The position numbers and the translations under genes were made by a program. Below, in pieces: positions 1 to 8,433 of a stretch of 61,904 nucleotides of DNA. Numbering within the stretch: position 1 is the stretch's first letter; the number at the start of each line of letters is the position of its first letter. The stretch is from Paracoccus wurundjeri (GTDB lineage: Bacteria > Pseudomonadota > Alphaproteobacteria > Rhodobacterales > Rhodobacteraceae). The stretch is from assembly GCF_030678915.1 (NCBI RefSeq), contig NZ_JAUUTZ010000026.1:1-61904 (forward strand), in the 5' to 3' direction. The notes below the pieces were generated by a model. It ran no database searches and had not been told where the DNA came from. It worked only from the letters and a program-made list of their open reading frames with translations.

Positions 1-295
1 ACAACGGCGCTTGCAGCACCGCAAGCTCGCCGCATAATATCAAACCAATGACGAGGCCCATACTCCGCTAATTTACGCAACCATCTGCGCATAATGTTCT
101 GACGACGGACATGACCCAGATCACCATTGACGAGACAGCGCTAAGCCTCATGGCTTTCGACGGCGCGGCGCATTTTTGTCGCGCCATGGCCCATCGGAGA
201 ACAAGGGTATTCATCAAGCCAGCGGCCAGCAGCAATGCCTTGATCTGGAAAGCCGGGTCCGCAATGTATTCTCAAGGTGAGCAACTTGCCGAAAG
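1..295. other. left edge, no gene recognised
   Basis: From base 1 an open frame on the plus strand runs 16 codons to a TGA at 49-51, so it could be the tail of a gene or transposase that starts outside the window, but too little is visible to name it. A 62-codon frame at 111-299 overlaps the end of the LysR gene and resembles no family I know. I see no promoter or terminator that I would defend. Confidence 0.3.
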
Positions 296-1192
296 CTAAT
301 TCCTTCGGAATTCCTTGACAACATCAAGGAAAGCTCGCAGCGCCAGTGGAACGGCTCGATGTCCGGGATAATAGATCGCGACATCTTCCGGAGCGTGCAT
401 CCACGGGGCCAAGACCTTGCGCAACCTGCCGTCGAATAAGGCCGGTTCGGCGGCCCAATCCGCTACATAGGCGATGCCCAGTCCTTTTATTGCGGCGTCG
501 ACCATCAGCTCTTCGTCATCAAGGACGACGGGACCGTTTGTGCCGATCATCAGTTCCTGACCGGCCCGTTCGAACTCCCATCGGTACAGCTTGCCGCTGG
601 GCATACGATGACCAATGCAATGATGGCGTTGAAGTTCATCAGGTGTTTTCGGCTCGCCGAAACGATCGAGATAGGCGGGCGATGCGACACAGACGAAGGC
701 CAGCGGGTGCCGCAGCGGCACGGTAATCATGTCCTTTGGAATGGACTCAAAGAGACGCAGGCCAGCATCGAACCCACGGGACACAATATCAACGAACTGC
801 CCGTCGACGACGATATCCACGGTTACGTCCGGATGGCGCTCCGCCATCTGTGGAAGAATTTCGCGAACGATAAACCCTGCCGCCAATCGTGGTGCATTGA
901 TGCGGACCGTTCCTGCTACATTGCCTCGGAACCCCGCCACGCTGTCGAGCGCTTCATCAAGTGATGTGAGCGCCGGCTGAAGGCGACCAAGCAGCTGAAA
1001 ACCGGCTTCCGTCGGCAAGACGCTTCTTGTGGTACGGTTCAGAAGGCGCACGCCCATGCGTTCCTCGAGTGCGCGCATTGCGTGGCTCAATGTGGAAGGC
1101 GCCATGCCCATCTCATCCGCTGCTCGGCGGAAGCTGCGATGCGTGGCAACCGCCACGAACGCGGTTAGATCGTTAAGTGAGGGTCGGGACAT
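296..1192 (-). CDS. LysR family transcriptional regulator
   Basis: The 298-residue product has the usual LysR length and layout. An N-terminal winged helix-turn-helix covers about residues 1-60, with the typical FRRAADEMGMAPSTLSHAM recognition-helix stretch at about 22-40 and the NRTTR wing. A periplasmic-binding-like effector domain runs from about residue 90 to the end. The gene is divergent from ridA with 109 bp between the start codons, the common arrangement in which a LysR protein controls its neighbour, so I infer that it regulates ridA. The effector is not predictable. The start ATG at 1192 matches the family N-terminus directly. Confidence 0.9.
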   Translation of the reverse strand: MSRPSLNDLTAFVAVATHRSFRRAADEMGMAPSTLSHAMRALEERMGVRLLNRTTRSVLPTEAGFQLLGRLQPALTSLDEALDSVAGFRGNVAGTVRINAPRLAAGFIVREILPQMAERHPDVTVDIVVDGQFVDIVSRGFDAGLRLFESIPKDMITVPLRHPLAFVCVASPAYLDRFGEPKTPDELQRHHCIGHRMPSGKLYRWEFERAGQELMIGTNGPVVLDDEELMVDAAIKGLGIAYVADWAAEPALFDGRLRKVLAPWMHAPEDVAIYYPGHRAVPLALRAFLDVVKEFRRN

Positions 1193-1301
1193 TGATGAGA
1201 ATTTTGCACCACTTTATGTCGATTTCAATGGCTAATATGCGCAATGACAATGTTCTAACTCTGCCTCATATCCGCGCATTCAAAGACAAAAGGATTATGA
1301 G

Positions 1302-1724
1302 ATGCCCACACGTGACGCTATATTCCCGGCCAACCGTCATGCCTTGTATGATGCTCACCGATATTCCGCAGCCATTCGCTCCGGCGATCTCCTTTTTGTA
1401 TCCGGTCAGGTTGGAAGCCGGGAGGACGGTTCGCCTGAGCCCGTGTTCGAGGATCAGGTTCGGCGGGCCTTTGACAATCTGCGTGGCGTCTTGGTTGCTG
1501 CCGGATGCAGTTTTGACGATGTGGTCGACGTGACCACCTTCCACACCAGCCCGGACGAACAGTTTGAGACTGTGCAGGCCGTCCGAACGGAGGAAATTGG
1601 TGGGCCTCCCTATCCGAACTGGACTGCTGTAGGTATCAATTGGCTTGCCGGTTTCGATTTCGAGATCAAGGTTATTGCACGCATCCCTCAATCAAGCGGC
1701 AGGCAGGCAGTGGACGAACTCTAA
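1302..1724 (+). CDS. ridA: RidA family protein (YjgF/YER057c/UK114)
   Basis: The 140-residue protein belongs to the RidA/YjgF family of small trimeric deaminases, which hydrolyse reactive enamine/imine intermediates released by PLP enzymes. Family hallmarks visible are LLFVSGQVG near residue 30, the internal VRRAFDNL helix, the DVVDVTTFHTS strand, and the C-terminal PNWTAVGIN...KVIARIP block that carries the active-site region. It is slightly longer than the 125-130 residue core because of N- and C-terminal extensions. No operon partner follows, since the next DNA is an IS66 fragment. It may belong to one of the RidA subfamilies without imine deaminase activity, which sequence reading alone cannot settle. 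Confidence 0.88.
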   Translation: MPTRDAIFPANRHALYDAHRYSAAIRSGDLLFVSGQVGSREDGSPEPVFEDQVRRAFDNLRGVLVAAGCSFDDVVDVTTFHTSPDEQFETVQAVRTEEIGGPPYPNWTAVGINWLAGFDFEIKVIARIPQSSGRQAVDEL

Positions 1725-1848
1725 TCTTCACCCTCGCGATTTCTGCGGCAAGGGAGCCTTGCTCCCTTTGCCCATCTATTGATCCTGTGCCACTCGGATC
1801 GTTCGATCCATGGCATGTACCGCTGCGTGTGAACGCATCAGATGAAGC

Positions 1849-2101
1849 ATGACCTGCCGAATCCCGATCGGATATTCGGGTTGGGTTCATGCTGATGGTT
1901 ATGCCGGCATGGGCGGCGTTTACGGTGGAAACAAGGCCCGCGAGATGGCCTGCATGGCCCATATCCGGCGCAAGTTCGTCGATGTCTTTGCCTCGCAGGG
2001 TTCGGCGGTCGCCGCAGAGGCCATCCGCCGGATTGCACAGTTTTATGCTGTCGAAAAGGACGCTCGCGGCCTTCTGCCCGAGGCGAGAGCTGTCCTGTGG
2101 C
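1849..2101 (+). pseudogene. IS66 family transposase (TnpC) internal fragment
   Basis: About 80 residues match the central part of IS66-type transposases. The block WVHADGYAGMGGVYGG is followed by REMACMAHIRRKFVDVF and EAIRRIAQFYAVEKDARG, which in full elements surrounds one of the catalytic carboxylates. The amino- and carboxy-terminal parts, and tnpA and tnpB, are missing. The frame breaks exactly where an IS21-type istB begins at 2102, so the fragment was probably cut by insertion or recombination with that element. It is not expected to be functional. Confidence 0.8.
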
Positions 2102-2851
2102 ATGAGCGATACCCCGGAAATCCTGCTCGCCCATCACCTCAAGGCACTCAAGCTGCCCACCTTCCTGCGCGAGCATCAGAAACTGGCCCGGCAATGTGCG
2201 GCGGAAGGCGTGGATCATGTCCGCTATCTTGCCCGGCTGGTCGAACTCATCGACCGGGAAAGGCGGGTGGTCGAGCGCCGCATCAAAGCCGCAAAATTCC
2301 CGGCGGTCAAAAGCCTGGACAGCTTCGACTTCGCCGCCATTCCCAAGCTCAACAAGATACAGGTGCTGGAACTGGCACGCTGCGAATGGATCGGCAGGCG
2401 CGAGAACGTCATCGCCCTCGGGCCCTCGGGCACCGGAAAGACCCATGTCGCCCTCGGCCTCGGGCTGGCCGCCTGCCAAAAGGGTCTTTCCGTGGGCTTC
2501 ACCACCGCCGCGGCCCTGGTTAGCGAGATGATGGAAGCCCGTGACGAACGCCGCTTGCTCCGCCTTCAGAAGCAGATGGCCGGATACAAGCTTCTCATCA
2601 TCGACGAACTCGGCTTCGTGCCCTTGTCGAAAACCGGCGCCGAGCCCCTGTTCGAGCTGATCTCGCAACGCTACGAGCGTGGCTCGATTCTAATCATCAG
2701 CAATCTGCCATTTGACGAGTGGACCGAGACATTCGACTCCGAACGCCTCACCGGCGCGCTTCTCGACAGGCTGACCCACCACGTCAGCATTCTCGAGATG
2801 AATGGCCAGAGCTATCGTCTCGCCCAAAGCCGCGCCCGAAAGGTCGACTGA
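2102..2851 (+). CDS. istB: IS21-like element helper ATPase IstB
   Basis: The 249-residue product is a full-length IstB, the AAA+ ATPase that helps the IstA transposase of IS21-family elements choose targets. The Walker A motif GPSGTGKTH lies at about residue 103 and Walker B LLIIDELGFVPL at about 165. The N-terminal region beginning MSDTPEILLAHHLKALKLP and the C-terminal DRLTHHVSILEMNGQSYRL block are typical. The ATG at 2102 is chosen because homology starts there, although the frame is open upstream through the IS66 fragment. The partner istA, normally directly upstream, is absent, so the element should be immobile on its own. Confidence 0.92.
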   Translation: MSDTPEILLAHHLKALKLPTFLREHQKLARQCAAEGVDHVRYLARLVELIDRERRVVERRIKAAKFPAVKSLDSFDFAAIPKLNKIQVLELARCEWIGRRENVIALGPSGTGKTHVALGLGLAACQKGLSVGFTTAAALVSEMMEARDERRLLRLQKQMAGYKLLIIDELGFVPLSKTGAEPLFELISQRYERGSILIISNLPFDEWTETFDSERLTGALLDRLTHHVSILEMNGQSYRLAQSRARKVD

Positions 2852-2990
2852 AACCCCTTCAAATATCGCCACGCGCGCATGAGCCCCCCGCTCGGGCTAC
2901 GCCTTCCCGGCGGTCTCATGCGCGCACCGAAAGTGGCCGACTTTTACGCCGCCATTGGCACACTGAACCACTGTCCGCAACACTCAGAAT
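2102..2990 (+). mobile_element. IS21-family element, 3' half only
   Basis: The element retains istB and the sequence downstream of it, ending near 2985 with a GTGGCCGACTTTTACGCCGC type terminal repeat (from about 2933), as seen at IS21-family ends. The istA half and left end are missing and replaced by IS66 sequence. Immediately to the right lies a truncated haloacid dehalogenase gene. The exact right boundary is an estimate. Confidence 0.6.
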
Positions 2991-3000
2991 GGAGTATCCT

Positions 3001-3111
3001 ATGATCAAGGCATTCATATTCGACGCGTATGGTACGCTTTATGACGTCCAATCTGTTTCCAATATTATTGAGAAATCCTTCCCGGGTTACGGTGAGCGAG
3101 AGCCTTGTTGA
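3001..3111 (+). pseudogene. haloacid dehalogenase type II, N-terminal fragment
   Basis: The 36-residue frame starts MIKAFIFDAYGTLYDVQSV, which is the nucleophile-Asp loop (FDAYGTLYD) of type II haloacid dehalogenases of the HAD superfamily. After about 30 residues homology stops and the frame ends at 3111, whereas intact proteins have about 220-230 residues. The start carries a good upstream AGGAtCC-like purine stretch. The gene lies just right of the IS21 terminus, so it is probably a decapitated passenger or target gene. The rest is not found in the window. Confidence 0.7.
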
Positions 3112-3223
3112 TGGCGTGGATACCCCCTCTGCGTAGATTTCATGACGTCAGAGAATGTCGAACGAACAAATCTGCGCTTCGACACCTTTCAGGAAACCCG
3201 ACAGCGATCCATGCACAAGAAGC

Positions 3224-3553
3224 TCAGCCATCATCAACCCAGTCGAGGCGCCCTGGCCGCATGGCGCTTTCAAGGATTTCTGCCCACGTCTTTCCCTTCG
3301 CACGAAGCATCCCGATCGTTGGCCCACGGGGATCGCCATATACCGTCAGGGTCCGCTGACAGATCAATGAATGCATCGGCTCCGGAGTTCGCGCCTTGAA
3401 GATTGCCGCAAGTTTCCGCCGCTCGGCATGCGCGGCGCGGGCGATTTCTTCGATTGGTCGCGCGTCCTGCCGCATTAATTCAACACGGGATCGAATCGCG
3501 CGAACCGACATCTCATATTCCTGCCGTAATGTTTCCGTCGTATTGCCGCTCAT
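3224..3553 (-). CDS. hypothetical protein coupled to TetR gene
   Basis: I do not recognise this 109-residue protein. Its start ATG (3553-3551) overlaps the TGA stop of the upstream tetR gene by four bases, which indicates translational coupling and argues that it is real. The N-terminal half is charged and probably helical (EYEMSVRAIRSRVELMRQDA). The C-terminal part has a TVYGDPRGPTIGMLRAKGK stretch and ends acidic (RLDWVDDG). No membrane segment or signal peptide is visible. It is presumably part of the same regulatory transcription unit as the TetR protein. Confidence 0.55.
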   Translation of the reverse strand: MSGNTTETLRQEYEMSVRAIRSRVELMRQDARPIEEIARAAHAERRKLAAIFKARTPEPMHSLICQRTLTVYGDPRGPTIGMLRAKGKTWAEILESAMRPGRLDWVDDG

Positions 3554-4149
3554 GATGCGCCGGGCTTCTCTGCGGCCAGCAGCGCGAGTGCGGGCCTCAC
3601 CGCCCCTTCCAGAAGGGCACGGTCCGGGCGCACGCGCGCAAGCACACGAACACCCATCAATATGCCGACCAGATGCCTTGCCAGATCCTCCGCCGCGAGC
3701 GACGTTGTGACCGAGCCGTCAGCCTGACCTTGTCTGACATTGTGCAGAAAGAATTCCTCGATGCGCAACAGCACTCCGGCGACAACCTCCTGAAAGGCTG
3801 GATCATGGGAGGTAACATCAAGTGCAGCATTCACCAACATGCACCCTTTGTGTTCAGTGTCATCAAGAGATCGCTTCACGATCTCCGCGAAGAAGCTCTC
3901 AATCGCCTCGCGGGGCTCCAGAGTTTCACAACGCCGCATACGCTCACCAATGCTTCCCTCCACATAATGATCAAGCGCACGCTGATAGAAGGCACGCTTG
4001 TCGCCAAACGCATTGTAGAGACTTGCGCCGGTCAGGCCCGTGTTCGCGATCAGGTCGCGAATCGATGTCGCCTCGTAACCCCGGCTCCAGAAGCACTGCA
4101 CTGCCGCGTCGAGCACAGCGTCCTCATCGAATTTCCTCGGTCTCGCCAT
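3550..4149 (-). CDS. TetR/AcrR family regulator, NemR-like
   Basis: The 199-residue protein begins MARPRKFDEDAVLDAAVQCF, the standard TetR helix-turn-helix entry, with the recognition region TSIRDLIANTGLTGASLYNAF at about residues 27-47. The ligand-binding half contains GCMLVNAALD at about 102, a motif typical of the TetR_C group that includes the electrophile-responsive NemR; the Cys in it is a candidate sensor. It is divergent from an EamA exporter, a glutathione transferase and yghU, so I infer that it represses that detoxification set. A perfect dyad lies 56-81 bp upstream of its start codon. Confidence 0.88.
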   Translation of the reverse strand: MARPRKFDEDAVLDAAVQCFWSRGYEATSIRDLIANTGLTGASLYNAFGDKRAFYQRALDHYVEGSIGERMRRCETLEPREAIESFFAEIVKRSLDDTEHKGCMLVNAALDVTSHDPAFQEVVAGVLLRIEEFFLHNVRQGQADGSVTTSLAAEDLARHLVGILMGVRVLARVRPDRALLEGAVRPALALLAAEKPGAS

Positions 4150-4204
4150 CTCGATCCCTGTTGGCCTGCGTCAGCAACATCTTGCTATCGAATAGTTTGT
4201 GATC

Positions 4205-4230
4205 TATTTTAGAACAATCGAACTAAAATA
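4205..4230. promoter_or_regulatory. dyad, probable TetR operator
   Basis: Perfect 8-bp inverted arms TATTTTAG (4205-4212) and CTAAAATA (4223-4230) are separated by 10 bp. The site sits in the 227-bp gap between the divergent tetR and EamA genes, where an operator controlling both directions would be expected. Assignment to the adjacent TetR protein is inference from position and symmetry. Confidence 0.55.
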
Positions 4231-4280
4231 CAAGCCGGCCGCCCACCGGATCATCGGGCCGCGCGAAAGGGAAATCCACA

Positions 4281-4373
4281 ATGGCTTTCGAACAGGAGCT
4301 TGCCGCAATCCATGGCCGCAGCAGCCTCAAAGCCGCGATAATGCTGGCAGATCAGCATTCCTCGGGCGCGTAA
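4281..4373 (+). CDS. possible 30-residue peptide upstream of exporter
   Basis: A short frame starts at ATG 4281 after a GGGAAATCCACA stretch and encodes 30 residues rich in Ala, Leu and Gln, beginning MAFEQELAAIHGR and ending with TAA three bases before the EamA start codon at 4377. The spacing suggests a small leader or translationally coupled peptide, but it could equally be the stump of a truncated gene. I do not recognise it. Confidence 0.3.
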   Translation: MAFEQELAAIHGRSSLKAAIMLADQHSSGA

Positions 4374-4376
4374 ACC

Positions 4377-5423
4377 ATGTCCGGCACCAAGGCCTGGCCC
4401 ACAACTGACAGATCACCCGACAACCCGCGCAAGCGCCTCACCGGCATACTTTGGGCGGCCCTCACCGTCGTGATCTTCGCCGGCTGGTTCGTGGTCACAC
4501 GCTTCGGCGTCACCCGCGAACTCGGTATCTGGGACATTACAGCGCTGCGTTTCGGGGTCGGCACAGTGCTGCTCGGGCCAGTTCTCATCCGGCAACGAAC
4601 CACTCTTTCCTTCGCCGCCTGGGTAAAGGGCGCCGCCTTTGCCATGCTCTGGGGGGCGCCTTTCGTACTGCTCGTCGCGTTGGGCCTCAGCCTGACCTCG
4701 GCCGCGCAGGCCGCATCGATCGCACCGACCCTGATGCCGTTATTCGCTGGGATCTTTGCCTGGACTTTCCTTGGTGAACGCCAGGGGCGGCAATGCTGGA
4801 TCGGGTATGTAGCGATCTTTGCCGGGCTCGCTTTTCTTGTATTGACAGGAACAACAACGCACGGACCACCTAACGCGGCAGGGCTTGGTGCGCTGGCGAC
4901 CGCCGCCGCGATGTGGGCTGTCTACACGCTGTTGTTCCGCGATAGCGAGCTGACCCCAATCGAGTCCGCCGCCCTTATCTGCTGCTGGTCAACCGTACTC
5001 TTTCTGCCCGCCTACCTGTTTTTTGGCCTCAGCCGCATGAGCCACGCCTCGGTCAACGAGATTGCATTGCAGGTCATTTATCAGGGCGTACTGATGAGTG
5101 GGGTGGCAATTATTACGTTCAACCGCGCGGTCTCGCTGCTCGGCGCAACCGCGGCCACCGCGATCATCGCGCTCGTTCCCGCAGCTGCATCGCTTCTTGC
5201 TGTTCCTGTTCTCGGTGAGACGCCATCCCGCTTCGAATTCGCGGCGATTGCAATCATCATCGCCGGTGTTCTACTCGCATCCCGCCGGCCAGACATGACC
5301 CATCCACTCAAGCCAAACGGAGATGTCCATGATCCGATTCTATTTCCATCCGACACCCAATCCGGCGAAGATCGCGTTGCTTCTGGAAGAAGCGGGCCTG
5401 CCCTACGAACTGGTACCCGTTGA
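4377..5423 (+). CDS. DMT superfamily transporter (EamA domain)
   Basis: The protein has ten predicted membrane segments arranged as two EamA repeats, starting at about residue 20 (TGILWAALTVVIFAGWFVVTR) and ending near residue 305 (AIAIIIAGVLLASRRP). Such proteins export small metabolites or drugs. At 348 residues it is longer than the usual 290-310. The last 35 residues are hydrophilic and overlap the first 95 bases of the downstream glutathione transferase gene in another frame, so the natural stop was probably lost. It is divergent from tetR and forms a likely unit with the two thiol-transferase genes. Confidence 0.87.
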   Translation: MSGTKAWPTTDRSPDNPRKRLTGILWAALTVVIFAGWFVVTRFGVTRELGIWDITALRFGVGTVLLGPVLIRQRTTLSFAAWVKGAAFAMLWGAPFVLLVALGLSLTSAAQAASIAPTLMPLFAGIFAWTFLGERQGRQCWIGYVAIFAGLAFLVLTGTTTHGPPNAAGLGALATAAAMWAVYTLLFRDSELTPIESAALICCWSTVLFLPAYLFFGLSRMSHASVNEIALQVIYQGVLMSGVAIITFNRAVSLLGATAATAIIALVPAAASLLAVPVLGETPSRFEFAAIAIIIAGVLLASRRPDMTHPLKPNGDVHDPILFPSDTQSGEDRVASGRSGPALRTGTR

Positions 5424-6033
5424 CACCAGCAAGGGAGAGCAGCACGCACCATCGTTCCGGGCGATCAATCCAAACGGAAAGGTGCCGGCCATTATCGATA
5501 CCGAAGGACCGGACGGTCGTGACACACGGGCCTTCGATTCAACTGCCATCCTGATTTATCTTGCAGAGAAGGCCGGAAAATTCCTTGGCAGACCCGCGGA
5601 GCGGCCGGAACTGCTTTCCTGGCTGATGTTCATCGCCTCGGGTCTTGGCCCGTTTTCCGGACAGGCCGTGCATTTCCAGTTTGCTGCGCCGGAAGGTCTC
5701 GATTACGCGGTGAACCGTTATCGCCGCGAAGCCGAGCGCCACTACCAGGTGCTTGACGCGCACCTTGAAGGTCGGGCCTATCTTGTCGGCGACACCTACA
5801 CGATCGCGGATATCTCCGCCTGGGGATGGCTCGACCGTGCTTCGCGCGTGCGCAAGGGCACTGAAGACCCCCTCGCGGCCTTCCCCAATCTCAAGCGCCT
5901 GTTCGAGACAGTAGATGCGCGGCCCGCCGTGACCCGTGCGCGGGACATCGGCAGGGATCATCCTTTCAAGCAGGTCAATGACGAGGAGACGAAGCGCGCA
6001 CTTTTCCCCTCGAATTTTCCGCCCGTAACATAA
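5329..6033 (+). CDS. glutathione S-transferase family protein
   Basis: The 234-residue protein starts MIRFYFHPTPNPAKIALLLE, the thioredoxin-like GST N-domain, with the glutathione-contacting NPNGKVPAI cis-Pro loop at about residue 48 and FDSTAILIYLAEK at about 70. The helical C-domain contains the N-cap motif region GDTYTIADISAWGW at about 153. I prefer ATG 5329 over 5323 because GGAG at 5319-5322 is then six bases upstream. It resembles bacterial GSTs of the YfcG/YghU group. It overlaps the end of the exporter gene and precedes yghU, so the set looks like an electrophile or disulfide stress response. Confidence 0.9.
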   Translation: MIRFYFHPTPNPAKIALLLEEAGLPYELVPVDTSKGEQHAPSFRAINPNGKVPAIIDTEGPDGRDTRAFDSTAILIYLAEKAGKFLGRPAERPELLSWLMFIASGLGPFSGQAVHFQFAAPEGLDYAVNRYRREAERHYQVLDAHLEGRAYLVGDTYTIADISAWGWLDRASRVRKGTEDPLAAFPNLKRLFETVDARPAVTRARDIGRDHPFKQVNDEETKRALFPSNFPPVT

Positions 6034-6056
6034 GCACATTTTCAGGAGAGCATAAC

Positions 6057-6935
6057 ATGAGCGACAGCACCGAATATGTCCCACCAAAGGTGTGGACCTG
6101 GGACAAGGCAAGCGGCGGCACCTTCGCCAATGTCAACCGCCCGATTGCCGGCGCAACCCATGAAAAAGAACTGCCGGTGGGCAAGCATCCGATGCAACTC
6201 TATTCGCTTGGCACGCCAAATGGCCAGAAGGTCACAATCCTGCTGGAGGAGTTGCTGGCGCTGGGTCATGAAGGCGCGGAATACGACGCCTGGCTGATCA
6301 GGATCGGTGATGGAGATCAGTTCGGCTCGGGTTTTGTCGAGATCAACCCGAACTCCAAGATTCCGGCGCTAACAGACCGTAGTGGATCAAAGCCGATCCG
6401 CGTGTTCGAATCCGGGGCGATCCTGATGCACCTTGCCGAGAAGTTCGGCGCGTTCCTGCCAGTTGAACCGGCGGCACGTGCAGAAACGCTGTCCTGGCTG
6501 TTCTGGCAGATGGGCTCCGCCCCCTTCCTGGGCGGCTGCTTTGGCCATTTCTATGCCTATGCGCCGAGTAAGCTGGAATATCCGATCAACCGCTACGCCA
6601 TGGAGGTGAAACGTCAGCTACATGTCCTCGACCGACGTCTTGCCGAAAATGAATTCATCTCCGGTGCCGACTACACCATCGCTGATATGGCGATCTGGCC
6701 CTGGTATGGCGGTCTCGTGAAAGGCTGGCAGTACGACGCGGCCGAATTTCTTTCCGTGCAAGACTACAAGAATGTTGTCCGCTGGGCGGATCAGATCTTT
6801 GCCCGACCTGCCGTCGCCCGCGGCCGGAAAGTGAACCGCACCTCCGGCGAGCCTTCAAGCCAGTTGCACGAGCGGCACGACGCCAGTGATTTCGAAACGA
6901 AGACACAGGATAAGCTTACCGCGGTAAAAACATAG
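6057..6935 (+). CDS. yghU: glutathione-dependent disulfide-bond oxidoreductase YghU
   Basis: The 292-residue product matches YghU throughout. It has the long N-terminal extension (YVPPKVWTWDKASGGTFANVN) specific to this subgroup, the loop LGTPNGQKVTILLEEL at about residue 45, the FVEINPNSKIPAL cis-Pro segment at about 95, and ESGAILMHLAEKFG at about 118. The C-domain YTIADMAIWPWYGG is at about 205. YghU-type enzymes reduce organic hydroperoxides and disulfides with two bound glutathiones. An AGGAGA ribosome site sits 8 bases before the ATG. It is the last gene of the TetR-linked detoxification group. Confidence 0.93.
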   Translation: MSDSTEYVPPKVWTWDKASGGTFANVNRPIAGATHEKELPVGKHPMQLYSLGTPNGQKVTILLEELLALGHEGAEYDAWLIRIGDGDQFGSGFVEINPNSKIPALTDRSGSKPIRVFESGAILMHLAEKFGAFLPVEPAARAETLSWLFWQMGSAPFLGGCFGHFYAYAPSKLEYPINRYAMEVKRQLHVLDRRLAENEFISGADYTIADMAIWPWYGGLVKGWQYDAAEFLSVQDYKNVVRWADQIFARPAVARGRKVNRTSGEPSSQLHERHDASDFETKTQDKLTAVKT

Positions 6936-7100
6936 CCCTCCCGGCCAGGCGCAAGGACCATAAGCGGATCCCCGCGGAATGAAACATCGTGCCCAGGCCC
7001 TGGCCGGGACGCGACAGAAAGTGCAAAGATTATAGTGCCATGACCCCGGGATCGCACACTCACGACGAACGGGCAAAACAGAGAGTCTGCCGGCCCCTGC

Positions 7101-7541
7101 TTGACAGCGCCGGTTATCGGCCGCTCAAGAGGTGGCTTCACGACCAAGATCCACCTCCTCGTCAATGCTGCAGGGCTGCCCATGAGGACTGAGATCACTG
7201 CGGGGCAAACCTCTGACTATCTTGGCTTCGATCTGGTCATGGCCGAAAACCTGCCCACCCCAAGCGTCTTGCTGGCCGACCGAGGCTATGACGCTGACAG
7301 CATTCGCAAATCCATGGACAAACGCGACGTCTTACCCGTCATCCCCATGCGCAAGTCACGCAAGAAGCGCGTTGGCGTCGACCGGGCCTTGTATCGTCTG
7401 CGCAACCTGGTCGAACGGTTCTTCAACAAATTGAAGAACGCCCGCCGTGTCGCCACCCACTACGACAAGACTGCCGAGAGCTTCCTGGGCTTCATCGACA
7501 TCACGTCGATCCGGATCTGGCTGCGTCATTTGTCAACATGA
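7101..7541 (+). pseudogene. IS5 family transposase, C-terminal half
   Basis: About 145 residues of an IS5-type DDE transposase remain. RSRGGFTTKIHLLVN marks the central domain, LLADRGYDADSIR carries the second catalytic Asp, and LYRLRNLVERFFNKLKNARRVATHYDK carries the final Glu. The N-terminal domain (about 100 residues) and left end are missing. The frame begins without a plausible start codon context. It lies directly downstream of the yghU gene and upstream of another broken gene, so it marks a recombination point. Confidence 0.85.
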
Positions 7542-7886
7542 CCTAAGAAAAGATTTGGGCCCGATCCGCGGATCACCATACCGGCCAGTGGCTTCATGAC
7601 ATGCCGCGCTTCACAGGCCTGACAGAAGACCGCACTCGATCACCGCCAACAAGAGGGTCAGAAGCTACTTGCACCTTGGACGGCAACCACAGAAGATCGC
7701 TCATATCACCGCTCTATTTTTCGAGCGATGAATCACGAGAGAGATCTCAAATCAATGGGTCTTGACCCTAAGTGTTGATCGGGCTGCAGGACCGGACCGT
7801 GCGCCGGAAATCTGCATGTGCTCCGGCTGCCGTGAGCGGACAAACAAACTGGCGACAAGCGCAGCACAACCAGCAGCTGCGCCTGC
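7542..7886. other. gene-free stretch
   Basis: This stretch separates the IS5 remnant from the broken MFS gene. It contains the presumed outer end of the IS5 element and the decayed 3' end of the MFS gene; on the minus strand a short hydrophobic run (AGAAAGCAALVASLFVRS) follows the MFS stop. No intact gene or clear signal was seen. Confidence 0.4.
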
Positions 7887-8421
7887 TCAAGGCGTCATCA
7901 AGATGCCGGGCCCGGCCACGAGCACCCCGCCGATCGCCGAGAATGTCGCGATGCCGAAGTTGAACGTGGCGATGTTGAAGCCCGAAGCAGTCGCGACCGC
8001 GTCGGGCGCGACCTCTTCCGCGGCCGCGACCACGCCAGACTGAACGATGGGGCCAAGACAGAAGCCGCAAGCAGACCAGAGGAGCAGGTTGGCGAACATC
8101 GTCAGGACGTGCGGGGCCGAAAAGGGCAGCGTTGCAAGCGCCAGGACAAGACCGACCAGCGCTGCCATCAGGCTGCGCCGCGTGCCGAGCGCGTCGCTAA
8201 GCCGGCCCCCGCCCACATTCCCGACCACCGCAGCTGCGCCGAATGCCATAAGCGCCAAGCTGACTGCGGCCGGAGACATGTGGGTTAGTCACAAGCAGGC
8301 CGGCTTGGGGTATCGTTACCGTAAGATCGCGTGCGACTTCCGGAACAAGACCGATCATGACGAATTCCGCAGTGTCGATGGCGAAGGCCGCGACGGCAAG
8401 CGCGATAAATGCAGGCGACAT
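7887..8421 (-). pseudogene. MFS transporter, internally deleted
   Basis: Two pieces of one major-facilitator gene are present. The first, from 8421 to about 8287, encodes the first membrane segment (MSPAFIALAVAAFAIDTAEF) through TIPQAGLLVT. The second, in a shifted frame from about 8281 to 7887, encodes a late half with GGRLSDALGTRRSLMAAL and three further membrane segments. Roughly 200-240 residues between them are missing and the frame changes at the junction, so this is a deletion pseudogene. The parent was probably an AraJ/YdhP-type sugar or drug efflux protein. It lies downstream of the flavoprotein gene on the same strand. Confidence 0.8.
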
Positions 8422-8433
8422 CGGTGTTGCTCT

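Noticed and set aside
111..299. 62-codon plus-strand frame near the left edge
   Set aside because: It overlaps the 3' end of the LysR gene on the other strand, lacks a ribosome site and resembles no family.
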